A stretch of DNA of 64,000 nucleotides, from contig NZ_LR134383.1 in NCBI RefSeq assembly GCF_900637635.1, forward strand, positions 2,858,001 to 2,922,000, written 5' to 3'. The notes under the pieces were generated by a model. That model made no database searches, was not told where the DNA came from, and saw nothing but the letters and a program-made list of their open reading frames with translations. The position numbers and the translations under genes were made by a program. Below, in pieces: positions 20,426 to 29,566 of this stretch. Origin of the DNA: Legionella jordanis. Its GTDB lineage: Bacteria; Pseudomonadota; Gammaproteobacteria; Legionellales; Legionellaceae. Within the stretch, counting starts at the first letter, position 1; each line of letters starts with the position of its first letter.

Positions 20426-21108
20426 ATCACAACAACGTGACAGTAACCAAAGGATTGTATACACTTGAACATTATTTGCAATGCTCTAAACACATCCGAG
20501 TCAATGAGGGTATGCCTAAATTTTCGTTTCTAAGATACATTCCAAACCTGCTGACATTTTTTCGCCTCGTGTTGATTGTGCCATTTTTGGTATCTCTCTA
20601 CGAACACGAATATGACAAGTCTTTTTATATTTTTTTTACAGCAGGTTTTACCGATGGTTTAGACGGCTGGCTTGCCAGAAACTTCAAATGGCAGAGTAGT
20701 TTGGGTTCACTCATCGACCCTTTGGCAGATAAATTGCTAGTTGCCTCAAGCTTCATTTCTTTGGCCTTAATTGGAGAATTGCCCTGGTGGCTGGTTGCTC
20801 TGGTGTTTTTACGTGATTTAACCATTTCAATAGGCGTTATAGCCTGGTATTGGCTTATTCAGCGACAAATGGAATTTGAACCCACACTGATCAGCAAAGT
20901 TAACACGACCTTGCAACTCACTTTGGTGAGTCTCTGCTTGTTTGAACTGGCTTTTTTCACATTTGCCCCTTATTTAAGAGAACTTTTAATTTACCTAACA
21001 GCAGCGACCACCGCAGCAAGTTACATTGATTACGTTTGGACCTGGGGCAAAAAGGCTTATGCCGCTGGTAAAAAACCTGGCAAGAAAACCTCACCAGGGA
21101 CCCACTAG
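20422..21108 (+). CDS. CDP-alcohol phosphatidyltransferase family protein
   Basis: A 228-residue integral membrane enzyme of the family that makes phospholipids from CDP-diacylglycerol or similar donors. The catalytic signature DGLDGWLARNFKWQSSLG continues as LIDPLADK near residues 77-103, giving the D-G-x2-A-R-x8-G-x3-D-x3-D pattern. About five membrane helices are visible. It resembles PgsA-like proteins, but the acceptor alcohol cannot be told. The first ~30 residues are unlike the family; the ATG at 20512 (MPKFSFLRYIPN) is an alternative start. It ends 3 bases before hda, so the two form an operon. Confidence 0.85.
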   Translation: MNHNNVTVTKGLYTLEHYLQCSKHIRVNEGMPKFSFLRYIPNLLTFFRLVLIVPFLVSLYEHEYDKSFYIFFTAGFTDGLDGWLARNFKWQSSLGSLIDPLADKLLVASSFISLALIGELPWWLVALVFLRDLTISIGVIAWYWLIQRQMEFEPTLISKVNTTLQLTLVSLCLFELAFFTFAPYLRELLIYLTAATTAASYIDYVWTWGKKAYAAGKKPGKKTSPGTH

Positions 21109-21111
21109 ACA

Positions 21112-21804
21112 ATGAATAAACAATTAGCATTGGCCATTCAACTCAATGATGAGGCCACTTTTAATGATTTTTGTTGGGGAGAAAATGACTTATTGCGCAA
21201 AGAAGTCATACGCATGCTGGAGGGTTCCGGCGAGCGCTATTTAATGCTTTGGGGGGCTGTAGGAAGTGGGAAATCTCATTTGTTGCAGGCTTGTTGCCAA
21301 GCCCTGAGTTCTGAACAAAGCAGCATTTATCTGCCTCTAAAAGTTCTTAAAGAATGGGGGCCAGATAGCATTGATGCCATTGAGCAGCAAAACTTAATTG
21401 CCATTGATGACATTGATGTTATTGCTGGGGATGCCGCTTGGGAAGAGGCCTTGTTCCATCTTTATAATAAGGCAAGAGCGCAAGAAGATACGAAGCTAAT
21501 TATAAGCAGCTCCCAATCTCCTGCATCCGCCAGAATTAATCTTCCTGATCTTAAGTCCCGCTTGAGCTGGGGCTTGGTAGTGCAACTTTACGAGTTGAAT
21601 GATGATTTGAAAATTCAAACCTTGCAACAACATGCGCAAAAGCGAGGGTTTGAATTACCCACTGGTGTTGGCCAATTCCTAATCAATCGCTGTGCGCGCA
21701 ATATGAGTGATCTCCATCAGATTCTTGATCAGCTGGATAATGCATCCCTTGCCGCTCAACGAAAAATTACGATCCCATTTGCCAAAACTATCTTAAATAT
21801 TTAA
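21112..21804 (+). CDS. hda: DnaA regulatory inactivator Hda
   Basis: A 230-residue AAA+ protein related to DnaA domain III that, with the sliding clamp, promotes hydrolysis of DnaA-bound ATP to limit initiation. Walker A is GAVGSGKS near residue 47, Walker B region LIAIDDID near residue 96, and sensor/arginine-finger-like LKSRLSWGLVVQL near residue 143. The N-terminal QLALAIQLND contains the QLxLxF-like clamp-binding motif. It lies directly after the phosphatidyltransferase, a pairing seen in other gamma-proteobacteria. Confidence 0.92.
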   Translation: MNKQLALAIQLNDEATFNDFCWGENDLLRKEVIRMLEGSGERYLMLWGAVGSGKSHLLQACCQALSSEQSSIYLPLKVLKEWGPDSIDAIEQQNLIAIDDIDVIAGDAAWEEALFHLYNKARAQEDTKLIISSSQSPASARINLPDLKSRLSWGLVVQLYELNDDLKIQTLQQHAQKRGFELPTGVGQFLINRCARNMSDLHQILDQLDNASLAAQRKITIPFAKTILNI

Positions 21805-21825
21805 CAGGTTTATCACCTGCTAAAC

Positions 21826-23139
21826 TTACATATTGTTGCTAGCGATCTCCAAACTTCTTAAGTCATCAAAGGAGCGACTTCTTCTTGAGCCAGCATAAAA
21901 ACTATAAGAAGAAAGATTTGCTGCAGAAGTTTTCGAAGAAGTTTTGTCAACGTCAGATGATGCCCTCTTTAAACCCTTCAGAGATCCTGGCATCTCATCG
22001 ACCGTTTGATTGAATTTTTGAAGTGTGGCTATGGTCTTTTGTTGGCGCTCGATTATTTTATCGGCTTCCGACACCCTCTCTTCTAGAGAGATTATAGTAG
22101 CAACTTGATTCAGCTTCGTTTCTTTTAAGGAGCTGTTCTCAGACAACATGTTGACTAAATGATCCAGTTCTCTGGATTCCTGCTCCACAGCTTCGCTATC
22201 GCATAAAGCATCGATTTTATTTTTGTCCAAATGCATCCAGCGGCTGATCAGATTTTCTATGCCTGGCCGTTCTACGAACCAATACACGCTAAATGCCGCT
22301 AAACCGACTAAAATGCTTGCGATTAGCACGGGAGGAAAGGCTGCGGAAACTGACCCCATAAATAAACCAGCAATGGCCAGTGCAACCGTTTGCCCGGAGA
22401 AAAAGCCACCGCTAAAGAAAATAACGCCAGCAATTCCAGCCGTTAACATCTTGCCAAATCTTAAGTAAGGATTGTTCAAAGCTTCCATTAGCTTTAATCT
22501 CTCCTTATCCAAATCTTTATGTCGCGCCATTAGCATTTTGGCAAGTTGTAAATCTTCATTCACTTGTTCAATGGTTTTACTTGCCGGGTGGGATAAAAGA
22601 CTTCGTAATGCTTTAATTTTCTTGAATTCAGAATAGAGGATGTCCAGCTTCTTGGGTGAATTACTAAATTTGACCCCTAAGTTCTTTGAAATTTCAACCA
22701 GATCAAAGCTATAAAAAACAACAATGGATAAAATGGCAAAGACTGAGCCGGCCAGGAAAATAGCAAACGTGGGCACTGAAGAGAAAATACCCATGATGGC
22801 GCTAATGCCATCAAAACCTTCACAACCAAAATAAACGGTCCCGGCTACAGCCAAAAGTCCTAATTTGGCTTTGGCAAGCCATCCCCCTTTCTTTTTCGAT
22901 TTTCTTTCATGGGGGGCACTTTTGGAATTGCACAAGTCTTTTAGCAAGGAAATATTTAACTTGCCTAATAGGAGAGCATCTTCTTCATTTAAGTCAATAT
23001 CAAAGGGAGTTAACCAGCCAAGCAGAGTGGCGGTTTCAACTTCAGAAGCAGCTTGAGCAAAGCGAACCGCTAAAGCATTGTTTTTATCCTTTAATTGCGA
23101 GATTATTTCCTGGCTTTCTTGACTAATTTGAATTGTCAT
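21826..23139 (-). CDS. Membrane and coiled-coil protein of unknown function, PmrA-box promoter
   Basis: A 437-residue protein I do not recognise by name. It has a basic stretch (RKSKKKGGWLAK, 79-90), then hydrophobic segments at about 91-108, 120-145, 231-250 and 251-288. A likely coiled coil spans 315-380, and the Ser/Arg-rich tail includes SRRSRSFDDLRSLE. This layout is common among Legionella type IV effectors that insert in host membranes. A PmrA-type box lies 79 bases upstream. It is convergent with hda, 21 bases apart, with a weak CAGGT/ACCTG hairpin between them. Confidence 0.7.
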   Translation of the reverse strand: MTIQISQESQEIISQLKDKNNALAVRFAQAASEVETATLLGWLTPFDIDLNEEDALLLGKLNISLLKDLCNSKSAPHERKSKKKGGWLAKAKLGLLAVAGTVYFGCEGFDGISAIMGIFSSVPTFAIFLAGSVFAILSIVVFYSFDLVEISKNLGVKFSNSPKKLDILYSEFKKIKALRSLLSHPASKTIEQVNEDLQLAKMLMARHKDLDKERLKLMEALNNPYLRFGKMLTAGIAGVIFFSGGFFSGQTVALAIAGLFMGSVSAAFPPVLIASILVGLAAFSVYWFVERPGIENLISRWMHLDKNKIDALCDSEAVEQESRELDHLVNMLSENSSLKETKLNQVATIISLEERVSEADKIIERQQKTIATLQKFNQTVDEMPGSLKGLKRASSDVDKTSSKTSAANLSSYSFYAGSRRSRSFDDLRSLEIASNNM

Positions 23140-23217
23140 AGTTCCATTACACCCCGATGTTGGTAAAAGCCCAAAGTGATCTAGATTCAGGCATATCGCC
23201 TATCTTACTGTAGATTT

Positions 23218-23234
23218 ATTAACCAAATATTAAG
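23218..23234 (-). promoter_or_regulatory. PmrA-type box upstream of the 437-residue protein
   Basis: On the minus strand CTTAAT (23234-23229), ATTTG, GTTAAT (23223-23218) form a direct repeat at 11-base period, matching the Legionella PmrA element of the form cTTAATatTN2cTTAAT. TAAGAT (23207-23202) lies exactly 10 bases downstream and can serve as the -10. PmrA is known to activate many Dot/Icm effector genes. Prediction by eye only. Confidence 0.6.
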
Positions 23235-23557
23235 AAACAAGAAAAAAAATGAATTTCCTATGACAACCCAAGTCGCTTTAAATTCACTTGCCAATCCTTT
23301 TGAATTAGCAGGGTGATGGATCAGCTGGAAAGAGATTGCCTCGCATCAAACTTCAGCTCGCAATAAAATCACAGTGTCAATTTGAAAAACTAGAGAGCTT
23401 TAATTTGCTCATTATTAATTAGCTTTTGATTATAAATGAATCATCGTGTTTAGTTAAAATAATTTTCTGCTTGTTTAATTCAAGGATTAATTTACTTGTC
23501 GGATCTAAAAAAAAAATGTTATCTTTCTACCAATTTTGCACATAATAGGCATTAATT
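23235..23557. other. AT-rich intergenic region, no gene seen
   Basis: This stretch separates two divergent genes of unknown function. It has many short A/T runs and several TTAA words, but none at the 11-base period of a PmrA box. CATAAT at 23539-23544 could be a -10 for the downstream gene. A short frame starting at about 23263 (18 codons, ending at a TGA) has no visible ribosome site. Confidence 0.5.
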
Positions 23558-24481
23558 ATGCTTTTTGACCAGAAAAGTTTAAATCAGCTCAAACCTCAAA
23601 TCACGCTGCTGCTAAACCGCATTAATCGTTTAGCCCCCGAAACCAAAAACCCTTTGGTCCAGAAATTAAAACGCTATAGTGAAAAAATAGGGCGACTCAG
23701 AGCAGAAGAGTACAGCGACCTAATGCAAACTTTAGAAGCGGCTTCTTGCCTGCTCAAAAATCTCGAATTGGGAGAAAACACGGTTCATTACATACAAAAA
23801 ATTTTGCAGATGCAGGCTACAAATAATCCTTATGATCCTGAAAAACAGCTTCTTCTAGAACAAAAGCGCAGTAAATTGAATGAAAGGGATTTAACAAAAA
23901 TTTTCGCAACCTTGCACGCTAAACGAAAAAAATTCGAGTCTCCTCAAGATCTTTTTGAACAAGAAGCCTATCGAAAAGGGACTGGTTATAACATCAGCAT
24001 GTGGTATCGAGATGCCCACCACCCCTCTAATACAGAAAAGTTGGCAAATTGTACGGAACAAACCAATGCAGCGTTTGTATACCTGTATCTGATGGTAATG
24101 GATGAAATTCGAGAAAACAAACCCGCGCCTTTTAAGCGTATTGAGCGGGTGGACGTTGAAAATCGTTTGGGAGGCCATAGTTATCTATTGCTCGATAAAT
24201 CCAAAGTTAAACAATTTGCAAGTTTGCCCCAACCTTTGGCAGATATTCCTTGTGAGGACTACTTAAGTGCTACTGATGAATTTGGTGATGTTTGCGTAGT
24301 CATTGATCCCTGGAACAAAAATCATCCTTTTTTTCCAGCTTCAGATATGGCTGATAAGATGCCGAAATGCGGCTTATCAGGAACAGTCAATTTTGAATTT
24401 GCCCTTGATTTTTCTTCAGGTTGCCCACCTAAAGATGAGCTAGAATCAGAAGAGCCAGTTTTTTATACAGCCCGATTATAA
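23558..24481 (+). CDS. Candidate effector with papain-like Cys-His-Asp residues
   Basis: A 307-residue soluble protein I do not recognise. The N-terminal half is helical and Lys/Leu-rich. The C-terminal half carries Cys165 (ANCTEQTNAAFVYL at a helix start), His207 (GGHSYLLLD, a strand) and Asp250 (VCVVIDPWN, a second strand). Order and spacing match the Cys-His-Asp triads of papain-fold toxins and proteases. The tail (KDELESEEPVF) is an acidic block like those of Dot/Icm substrates. No signal peptide. The triad is inferred; substrate and activity are unknown. Confidence 0.6.
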   Translation: MLFDQKSLNQLKPQITLLLNRINRLAPETKNPLVQKLKRYSEKIGRLRAEEYSDLMQTLEAASCLLKNLELGENTVHYIQKILQMQATNNPYDPEKQLLLEQKRSKLNERDLTKIFATLHAKRKKFESPQDLFEQEAYRKGTGYNISMWYRDAHHPSNTEKLANCTEQTNAAFVYLYLMVMDEIRENKPAPFKRIERVDVENRLGGHSYLLLDKSKVKQFASLPQPLADIPCEDYLSATDEFGDVCVVIDPWNKNHPFFPASDMADKMPKCGLSGTVNFEFALDFSSGCPPKDELESEEPVFYTARL

Positions 24482-24558
24482 ATGGCATAAGCGCATAGGG
24501 GCTACTACTGATGGTTATGCCTGAACATAGTAGCCTAGGTCCTTTTCTTTTGAATTGC

Positions 24559-24744
24559 TCAATCTACATCTGGAGCTTGCGCATCAGTCATCGAGCTCCC
24601 TGGAATTTTTCGTGATTCGCTTGCCCATTCACCTAAATCAATGAGCTTACAGCGCTCTGAGCAAAAAGGCCTGAAGGAATTTTCCTTCTGCCAGGTATTG
24701 GGGCTGGCGCAGGTCGGGCAGACAATTTTTTCTACGGTGTTCAT
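24559..24744 (-). CDS. yacG: DNA gyrase inhibitor YacG
   Basis: A 61-residue zinc protein that in E. coli binds GyrB and blocks its DNA binding. The four zinc ligands are in VCPTCASP and [14 protein letters not shown], followed by [11 protein letters not shown], all typical of YacG. I chose the ATG at 24744; an upstream in-frame extension of 33 codons shows no family similarity. It is not next to coaE here, unlike in enterics. Confidence 0.93.
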   Translation of the reverse strand: MNTVEKIVCPTCASPNTWQKENSFRPFCSERCKLIDLGEWASESRKIPGSSMTDAQAPDVD

Positions 24745-24859
24745 AACTATACAATCATTCGTCTTAAATGAGTGAGTATGTGACAGAGAGTGATCATTTT
24801 CAAGAAAAGCTATTGAGAATACATCCGTATCTGACAGCACCATTTCGACTTATCCGCTA

Positions 24860-24894
24860 TTGTTCACAAGGTTATTCACAGAATCTGTGGAAAA
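24860..24894. promoter_or_regulatory. Cluster of DnaA-box-like sites
   Basis: TTGTTCACA (24860-24868, one mismatch), TTATTCACA (24872-24880, perfect TTATNCACA) and TTTTCCACA on the minus strand (24894-24886) lie within 35 bases. They fall in the 340-base gap between yacG and the GNAT-MazG gene, 3 kb from hda. They may be a DnaA-binding regulatory site. The rest of this gap shows no gene. Confidence 0.4.
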
Positions 24895-25084
24895 CTTTTT
24901 CCTAAATTCATTAAAAAGCATAGATTCGATACTGTATTAACCACTATTAGGAAATAAATACCGAAATGCTCAGCATTGGCTGTACATCCGATAGGAGTTT
25001 AAAAACAAATACATTCATAATTGGCTTTCAAAATATTCCATACAGCCTTAGCATTAGCATAAATAATCCGCTGATGCGAAAAAC

Positions 25085-25900
25085 ATGACTAGCATTCAAA
25101 TGGTTTCAAATGCCGTTGCGCAAGAATTTTTTGAAAAACTAATGCCCAATGCTTCTGACAGCGATGTGAAAACACATAATATTTCCGGGCTTAATGGAGA
25201 TTCTAATGTTCATCTCGCAGCGATTATTGATGATCGCACAGTTGGGATTTTGAGTTTGTCCTTTCCTTATCCACTGAGTGCCAAAATAGATTGCTTAGAG
25301 ATTGTTAAACCGTATCAGAGTGAGGGCTTGGAGAATTTGCTATTGCAAAAAGCTGAGCAGTACGCCAAAAAAAAAGCAAGCATGATCACTGTCCAAATTT
25401 TAGCTGCTGAGGCTGGACCAGAAGCGCTAAGGCGGTTTAATTTTTATTGCAACCAGCAATTTTCCCCCCTAATTAACCTTATTCCTGAATGCTCCCACCC
25501 TCCTATGGTTTGCATGATAAAAAGACTCGACAATGCCATGGATGAATTAATTGCTCTTGAACAAGAGGCACGTTCTTTTGGTTTTGAATGGCCCAATGAG
25601 GAAATGATCCTTGATCAAGCTCTAAGCGAATGTGCAGAAATCAAAGAAGCCTTGGAAAACGGGGAGTCGCAGAAGCGCATTCAAGAAGAAATGGGTGATT
25701 TGCTGCATACAGCCATATCCCTTTGCTTGTTTGCAGGTTTTCACCCGGAAGATACCATGGCTAAAATTGCTAGCAAATTTAAAGCGAGGATGCAGGCTTT
25801 AAAAGAAGATGCCTATCAAAACGGCCTCAAGCATTTAAAGGGACAGCCTCCATCCATGCTCATGAAGTTGTGGCAAGAGGCCAAGAAAAAGAGCAAGTGA
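25085..25900 (+). CDS. GNAT-like acetyltransferase fused to MazG-like pyrophosphohydrolase
   Basis: A 271-residue two-domain protein. Residues 1-150 resemble a GNAT acetyltransferase: VGILSLSF strand, then LEIVKPYQSEGLENLLLQKA where the acetyl-CoA loop would be, though its R/Q-x-x-G-x-G/A motif is degenerate. Residues 155-265 form an all-alpha MazG-like domain with the metal ligands E182xxE185 and E202xxD205 (SECAEIKEAL and QEEMGDLLHT). MazG enzymes hydrolyse (d)NTPs to monophosphate and pyrophosphate. The pairing suggests house-cleaning or a nucleotide-linked role; the substrate is unknown. The start lacks a strong ribosome site. Confidence 0.75.
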   Translation: MTSIQMVSNAVAQEFFEKLMPNASDSDVKTHNISGLNGDSNVHLAAIIDDRTVGILSLSFPYPLSAKIDCLEIVKPYQSEGLENLLLQKAEQYAKKKASMITVQILAAEAGPEALRRFNFYCNQQFSPLINLIPECSHPPMVCMIKRLDNAMDELIALEQEARSFGFEWPNEEMILDQALSECAEIKEALENGESQKRIQEEMGDLLHTAISLCLFAGFHPEDTMAKIASKFKARMQALKEDAYQNGLKHLKGQPPSMLMKLWQEAKKKSK

Positions 25901-26251
25901 TTAACGAGCACTCCTCTAAACTTTCACTTCAGACTTCCCCATTCGCAAAACTATGTTTTGATGAGCGCCTGCTTTTCTCTCAACTTGCATAGGAGTGGGT
26001 TTTTTCTGCACAACATGAACTGTTGATGCTTGCATTGCTTGTCAGATTTCATTTTAATTCGTTTTCTGGGGGCTGGCTTTAGTTTTTTCATATAAAAATT
26101 CAGGGGTCATATTTTTATGGCCTCTGTAAAAAAATGATGTTTGCCTCAAAGAATCACTCATCTTAAAAAAATGCTGCTGGCGAGAATTCTCATGCAGATA
26201 CCAGGTGAATCATATCTGCACGAAGATCATACATGTTTGTTTAAGATAAAA
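25901..26251. other. Intergenic region between convergent genes, with inverted repeat
   Basis: No gene is seen. TGCAGATA (26193-26200) and TATCTGCA (26213-26220) form a perfect 8-base inverted repeat with a 12-base loop, 32 bases after the transporter stop on the minus strand; a run of seven T on that strand follows about 20 bases later. It may help end the transporter message. Confidence 0.4.
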
Positions 26252-27730
26252 TTAATTTTTCACGCTTACTACCGGCCTTATGTAGCGCGTAAGCGTTGCA
26301 GAACCAAACCACATCACTAAGCCGATGCCCAGAGTCACAAGGCCTACGTATAAAAACACTTGCGTATAAATCATTAAGGAGCCTATTCCCGGAGTAATGT
26401 TCTGAGGCAAGGCAGTAAATGAAGCCACTTTCGCGCCAATGAACCCTGAAACGGCTGATGTGAGGAACCACATTCCCATGACAAAACCGGTAATTTTATC
26501 AGGAACCAATTCAGCAATCATGGCTACTCCAAGCGCTGAAACCAGCAGCTCACCAGTACTCTGAAAAAAATAACTTACAACCAGCCACCATGATGAAACC
26601 ATTCCGCTTTCATCATGTAAAAATCTGGCAAAATACAAAAGGGAAAAACTTAACCCACAGCAAATCATGCCAAGGGCAAATTTATAGGGGATTGGAAAAG
26701 ATATACCGCGCTGGTAGAACTTACTATAAGTCCATGCTAAAACAGGGCTCATGGTAATAATCCAGATTGGATTTAAAGCCTGAAAACTTTGCGGATCAAT
26801 AGGAATACCCATTAAATTGGGTACGACGTTGTTAACCGCAAATAAATTTAAAGAAGTGGGCATTTGCTGATACAAAGTAAAGAATAGAACGGCTTCTAGC
26901 ATTAAAATAAAAGCGGCCAACATCTTCATGAAAGAAATTTGATTCTCGTTGCGCATATAAAAAAAATAAATCAACACAACCACTGCCGTAATTAACCAAA
27001 CTAAATTTTTGGCAATCATGACATTTTGTAATAAGTAGGCGGCCACTGCCGTAACCACAGCAATTGCAATTGCAATCAGAAGCCATTGCCAGAATTTTAT
27101 GGTTCTTTGATCAGACAAGGTATGAATATGAGCGACATGACGACGCTGGAACCAGTAATTGGCCAAACCAAGGCTTAATCCTATAAAGCTCATAAAATAG
27201 GCATAGGAATAGCCATAGTTACTGGCCAGGAAAGGACCTATAAAAAGGGCAAAGGTCGATCCTAGGTTGATGGCCATATAATAGAGGGTAAAACCGGAAT
27301 GCAGCCTTGGGTCATCTGCTTCATAACACTTGGCAAGAAGACTTGATGGGTTAGCCTTAAACAAACCATTGCCTACGCAAACCAACCCAAGAGCCCAAAA
27401 AACATGCTCTTTATCGGTAATTGCCAGTGAGAAATAGCCAAGAGCCAAGATGAATAAGCCAAGAACAATTGTACGTTTGGTCCCTAAAACGCTATCACCC
27501 AAATAGCCGCCAATTGAAACCATACCATACACCAGCGCTGAAAAGGCGCCAAAGGTATAATAAGCAGCCGCATCATCGAAACCCAGGAAACGAATGAAGT
27601 ACAAAGTTAAAATGCCTTGCACGGTATAGAAACCAAACCTTTCCCAAATTTCCAACATAAAAATCATATGAAAGGCACGAGGTTGGGAACGAAGCAGTGC
27701 AAGCATGGCCTTGAATTCCTTGGATGACAT
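26252..27730 (-). CDS. POT-family proton-dependent oligopeptide transporter
   Basis: A 492-residue inner-membrane protein with about 12-14 helices. The family signatures are visible: the ExxER proton motif in LEIWERFGFYTVQG near residue 27, GGYLGDSVLGTKRTIVLG near residue 74, and the PTR2 motif FTLYYMAINLGSTFALF near residue 147. POT carriers import di- and tripeptides with protons, which suits an organism feeding on amino acids. Substrate range cannot be told. It stands alone. Confidence 0.92.
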   Translation of the reverse strand: MSSKEFKAMLALLRSQPRAFHMIFMLEIWERFGFYTVQGILTLYFIRFLGFDDAAAYYTFGAFSALVYGMVSIGGYLGDSVLGTKRTIVLGLFILALGYFSLAITDKEHVFWALGLVCVGNGLFKANPSSLLAKCYEADDPRLHSGFTLYYMAINLGSTFALFIGPFLASNYGYSYAYFMSFIGLSLGLANYWFQRRHVAHIHTLSDQRTIKFWQWLLIAIAIAVVTAVAAYLLQNVMIAKNLVWLITAVVVLIYFFYMRNENQISFMKMLAAFILMLEAVLFFTLYQQMPTSLNLFAVNNVVPNLMGIPIDPQSFQALNPIWIITMSPVLAWTYSKFYQRGISFPIPYKFALGMICCGLSFSLLYFARFLHDESGMVSSWWLVVSYFFQSTGELLVSALGVAMIAELVPDKITGFVMGMWFLTSAVSGFIGAKVASFTALPQNITPGIGSLMIYTQVFLYVGLVTLGIGLVMWFGSATLTRYIRPVVSVKN

Positions 27731-28453
27731 AAGAACACGCTATAATACTTCAGAGATAAATGCAATCAAGTGGAATTAGGGTATTGCTTTTGATTTATTT
27801 CATTTTTTATTGGTTTCCCCTCATCATAATGAGTATCAAAAAATGCTGACTAATGGGATTGTTGTGTCTCTAGAAGAGCGGCTTTACCTTCTTTCTTCTG
27901 GCAATCAACTCGCCACACTAAAACGAGTTCTGAATCCTCTTTGCTGTATAAACCAAGCATGCTGAAATTGCTTGCTTCACCCCGGGCCTGCCCTTGTCTT
28001 CCAACATTAAAAGCAATCATTCTGTGGTATACCTTGAATCGTTCGCAAAAAGCAATGAAAGGTTTGGACTGTAGAACAAGAATTCAATGCAATTTTGCTG
28101 CACATGCAATTGCCTGTCATATAAATTTTGAATGCATTGCATTCTTTCTCCATGAGAAATTTCCATTGAAAAATTTCGTCTTCAAATCCACCCAGGCGTC
28201 TTGGGATTTATTTATTATCAATTCTTTGTCTGCAATTAAAAACTGAATGTTGAATCCATTGAGCTTCCCAGGCTAATCCTCCTGCGTCCCGACAATTGGA
28301 TTTCATCCTTTATCATTTGAAAAAAACCCAATTAGTTAATCCTCAACCAATTTCGGCAAATTCAGGTTAACCTTAGCGACTTTCTTCTGCTATGCTTGCC
28401 AGAGAAGGCAGTAGTCAACTATATTTTTATATCTTTAAAAAAAATAAGTACTT
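27731..28453. other. Long intergenic region, no convincing gene
   Basis: 723 bases between the divergent transporter and patatin genes. A 101-codon plus-strand frame (27941-28246) has odd composition and no ribosome site. On the minus strand a frame of about 75 codons across 27870-28080 looks somewhat protein-like but has no start and ends in stops; it may be gene debris. The end of the region (28380-28450) is AT-rich and probably holds the patatin promoter. Confidence 0.4.
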
Positions 28454-29566
28454 ATGGCAAAAAAAGGGGTCTATTTGGCTGGTGGCGGCGCGCGTGGCGC
28501 TTACCAGGCTGGAGTATTAAAGGCCATTCATCACATTCTGCAAACTAAAACCATCCCCTTTGAAATGATAAGCGGGGTGAGTGTAGGCAGCATCAATGCT
28601 GCTGTTTTGGCTGAAAATGCCCACGATTTCCGCGCCGCTGTTGAAAAAATGGAGAACATGTGGTCTGAAATCAGTTGCCAACAGATTTTTAACGCCAGCA
28701 ATTATGAATTAAGCAAATCGGTATTACGCAATCTTAGTAATCTGATTATTAAACAGCGCCAGACTGGACATTTGCTTGATACGACACCCCTGCGGGAATA
28801 TATCACCGATAATATTGATTTCGATTTAATTCGCATCAACATCGCTTGCAACCATTTCGAAACCATGGAAGTCATTAGTCAATGTTATGAAACCCAGCAA
28901 ACGATTTCCTTTTATCAGCATTGCCGCAATGATGACTTTGTAGATTGGCATTATCCCCGACATATCAGTCAAAGGGCCAGTTTGGGCATGGAGCACATTC
29001 TTGCCTCCAGTGCACTCCCCCTATTCTTTCCGACCGTTCATCTTGATGGTTTCCACTACGGTGATGGCAGCATGGGTCTAGTCTCGCCGTTAAGAGGTGC
29101 AATCCGCTTCCAGGTTGAAAAAATATTAATTTTAGGAACCCGACAATTACCTATTTTCACTAATCCAGAGCACTTAAAAAATGGCGACATTGGTTTTGCG
29201 AGGATTCTTGGCGGCATGCTGAATGGGATTTTTCTTGACAATCTGGATAGAGACATCGAAATGGTTAACCACATGAATGACATTGCACGTTTGCTGTCAA
29301 TGTGGAAGAAAAGGCGATCACCCTGGCGGCCAATAGACACACTTCATCTTCGTCCCAGCGTCGACCTCTCACAAATGGCTCAGGCACAGTATAATAATAT
29401 GCCCGCACTGCTTCGTTTTCTTCTCAATGTACTTGGTGCTAAAGATCATTCGGGTGACTTATTAAGTTTTTTATTATTTGAGAAAGAATTTACGCGCGAA
29501 CTGATTGAATTAGGCTTTCAAGATACTTTATCCGTTGCCGAAGATGTTGAGAAATTTTTCAGTTAA
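28454..29566 (+). CDS. Patatin-like phospholipase
   Basis: A 370-residue protein with the patatin fold: oxyanion hole GGGARGAYQAGVL at residues 11-23, nucleophile motif GVSVGS (GxSxG) near residue 41, and the catalytic Asp in YGDGSMG near residue 203. Patatins are Ser-Asp dyad lipid acyl hydrolases. Legionella genomes encode many, including the effector VipD and its relatives; this one is shorter and lacks their long C-terminal domain. There is no signal peptide. It is convergent with aroE, with a 4-base overlap. Confidence 0.9.
   Translation: MAKKGVYLAGGGARGAYQAGVLKAIHHILQTKTIPFEMISGVSVGSINAAVLAENAHDFRAAVEKMENMWSEISCQQIFNASNYELSKSVLRNLSNLIIKQRQTGHLLDTTPLREYITDNIDFDLIRINIACNHFETMEVISQCYETQQTISFYQHCRNDDFVDWHYPRHISQRASLGMEHILASSALPLFFPTVHLDGFHYGDGSMGLVSPLRGAIRFQVEKILILGTRQLPIFTNPEHLKNGDIGFARILGGMLNGIFLDNLDRDIEMVNHMNDIARLLSMWKKRRSPWRPIDTLHLRPSVDLSQMAQAQYNNMPALLRFLLNVLGAKDHSGDLLSFLLFEKEFTRELIELGFQDTLSVAEDVEKFFS

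Noticed and set aside
23430..23500. PmrA box before the 307-residue papain-like gene
   Set aside because: The closest TTAA pair is 12 bases apart and far from the start codon.
24745..24843. N-terminal extension of yacG
   Set aside because: The extra 33 residues do not resemble the family, and the ATG at 24744 gives the usual YacG start.
27941..28246. 101-codon plus-strand frame in the gap before the patatin gene
   Set aside because: Cys- and aromatic-rich composition unlike neighbours, no ribosome site, no recognisable motif.
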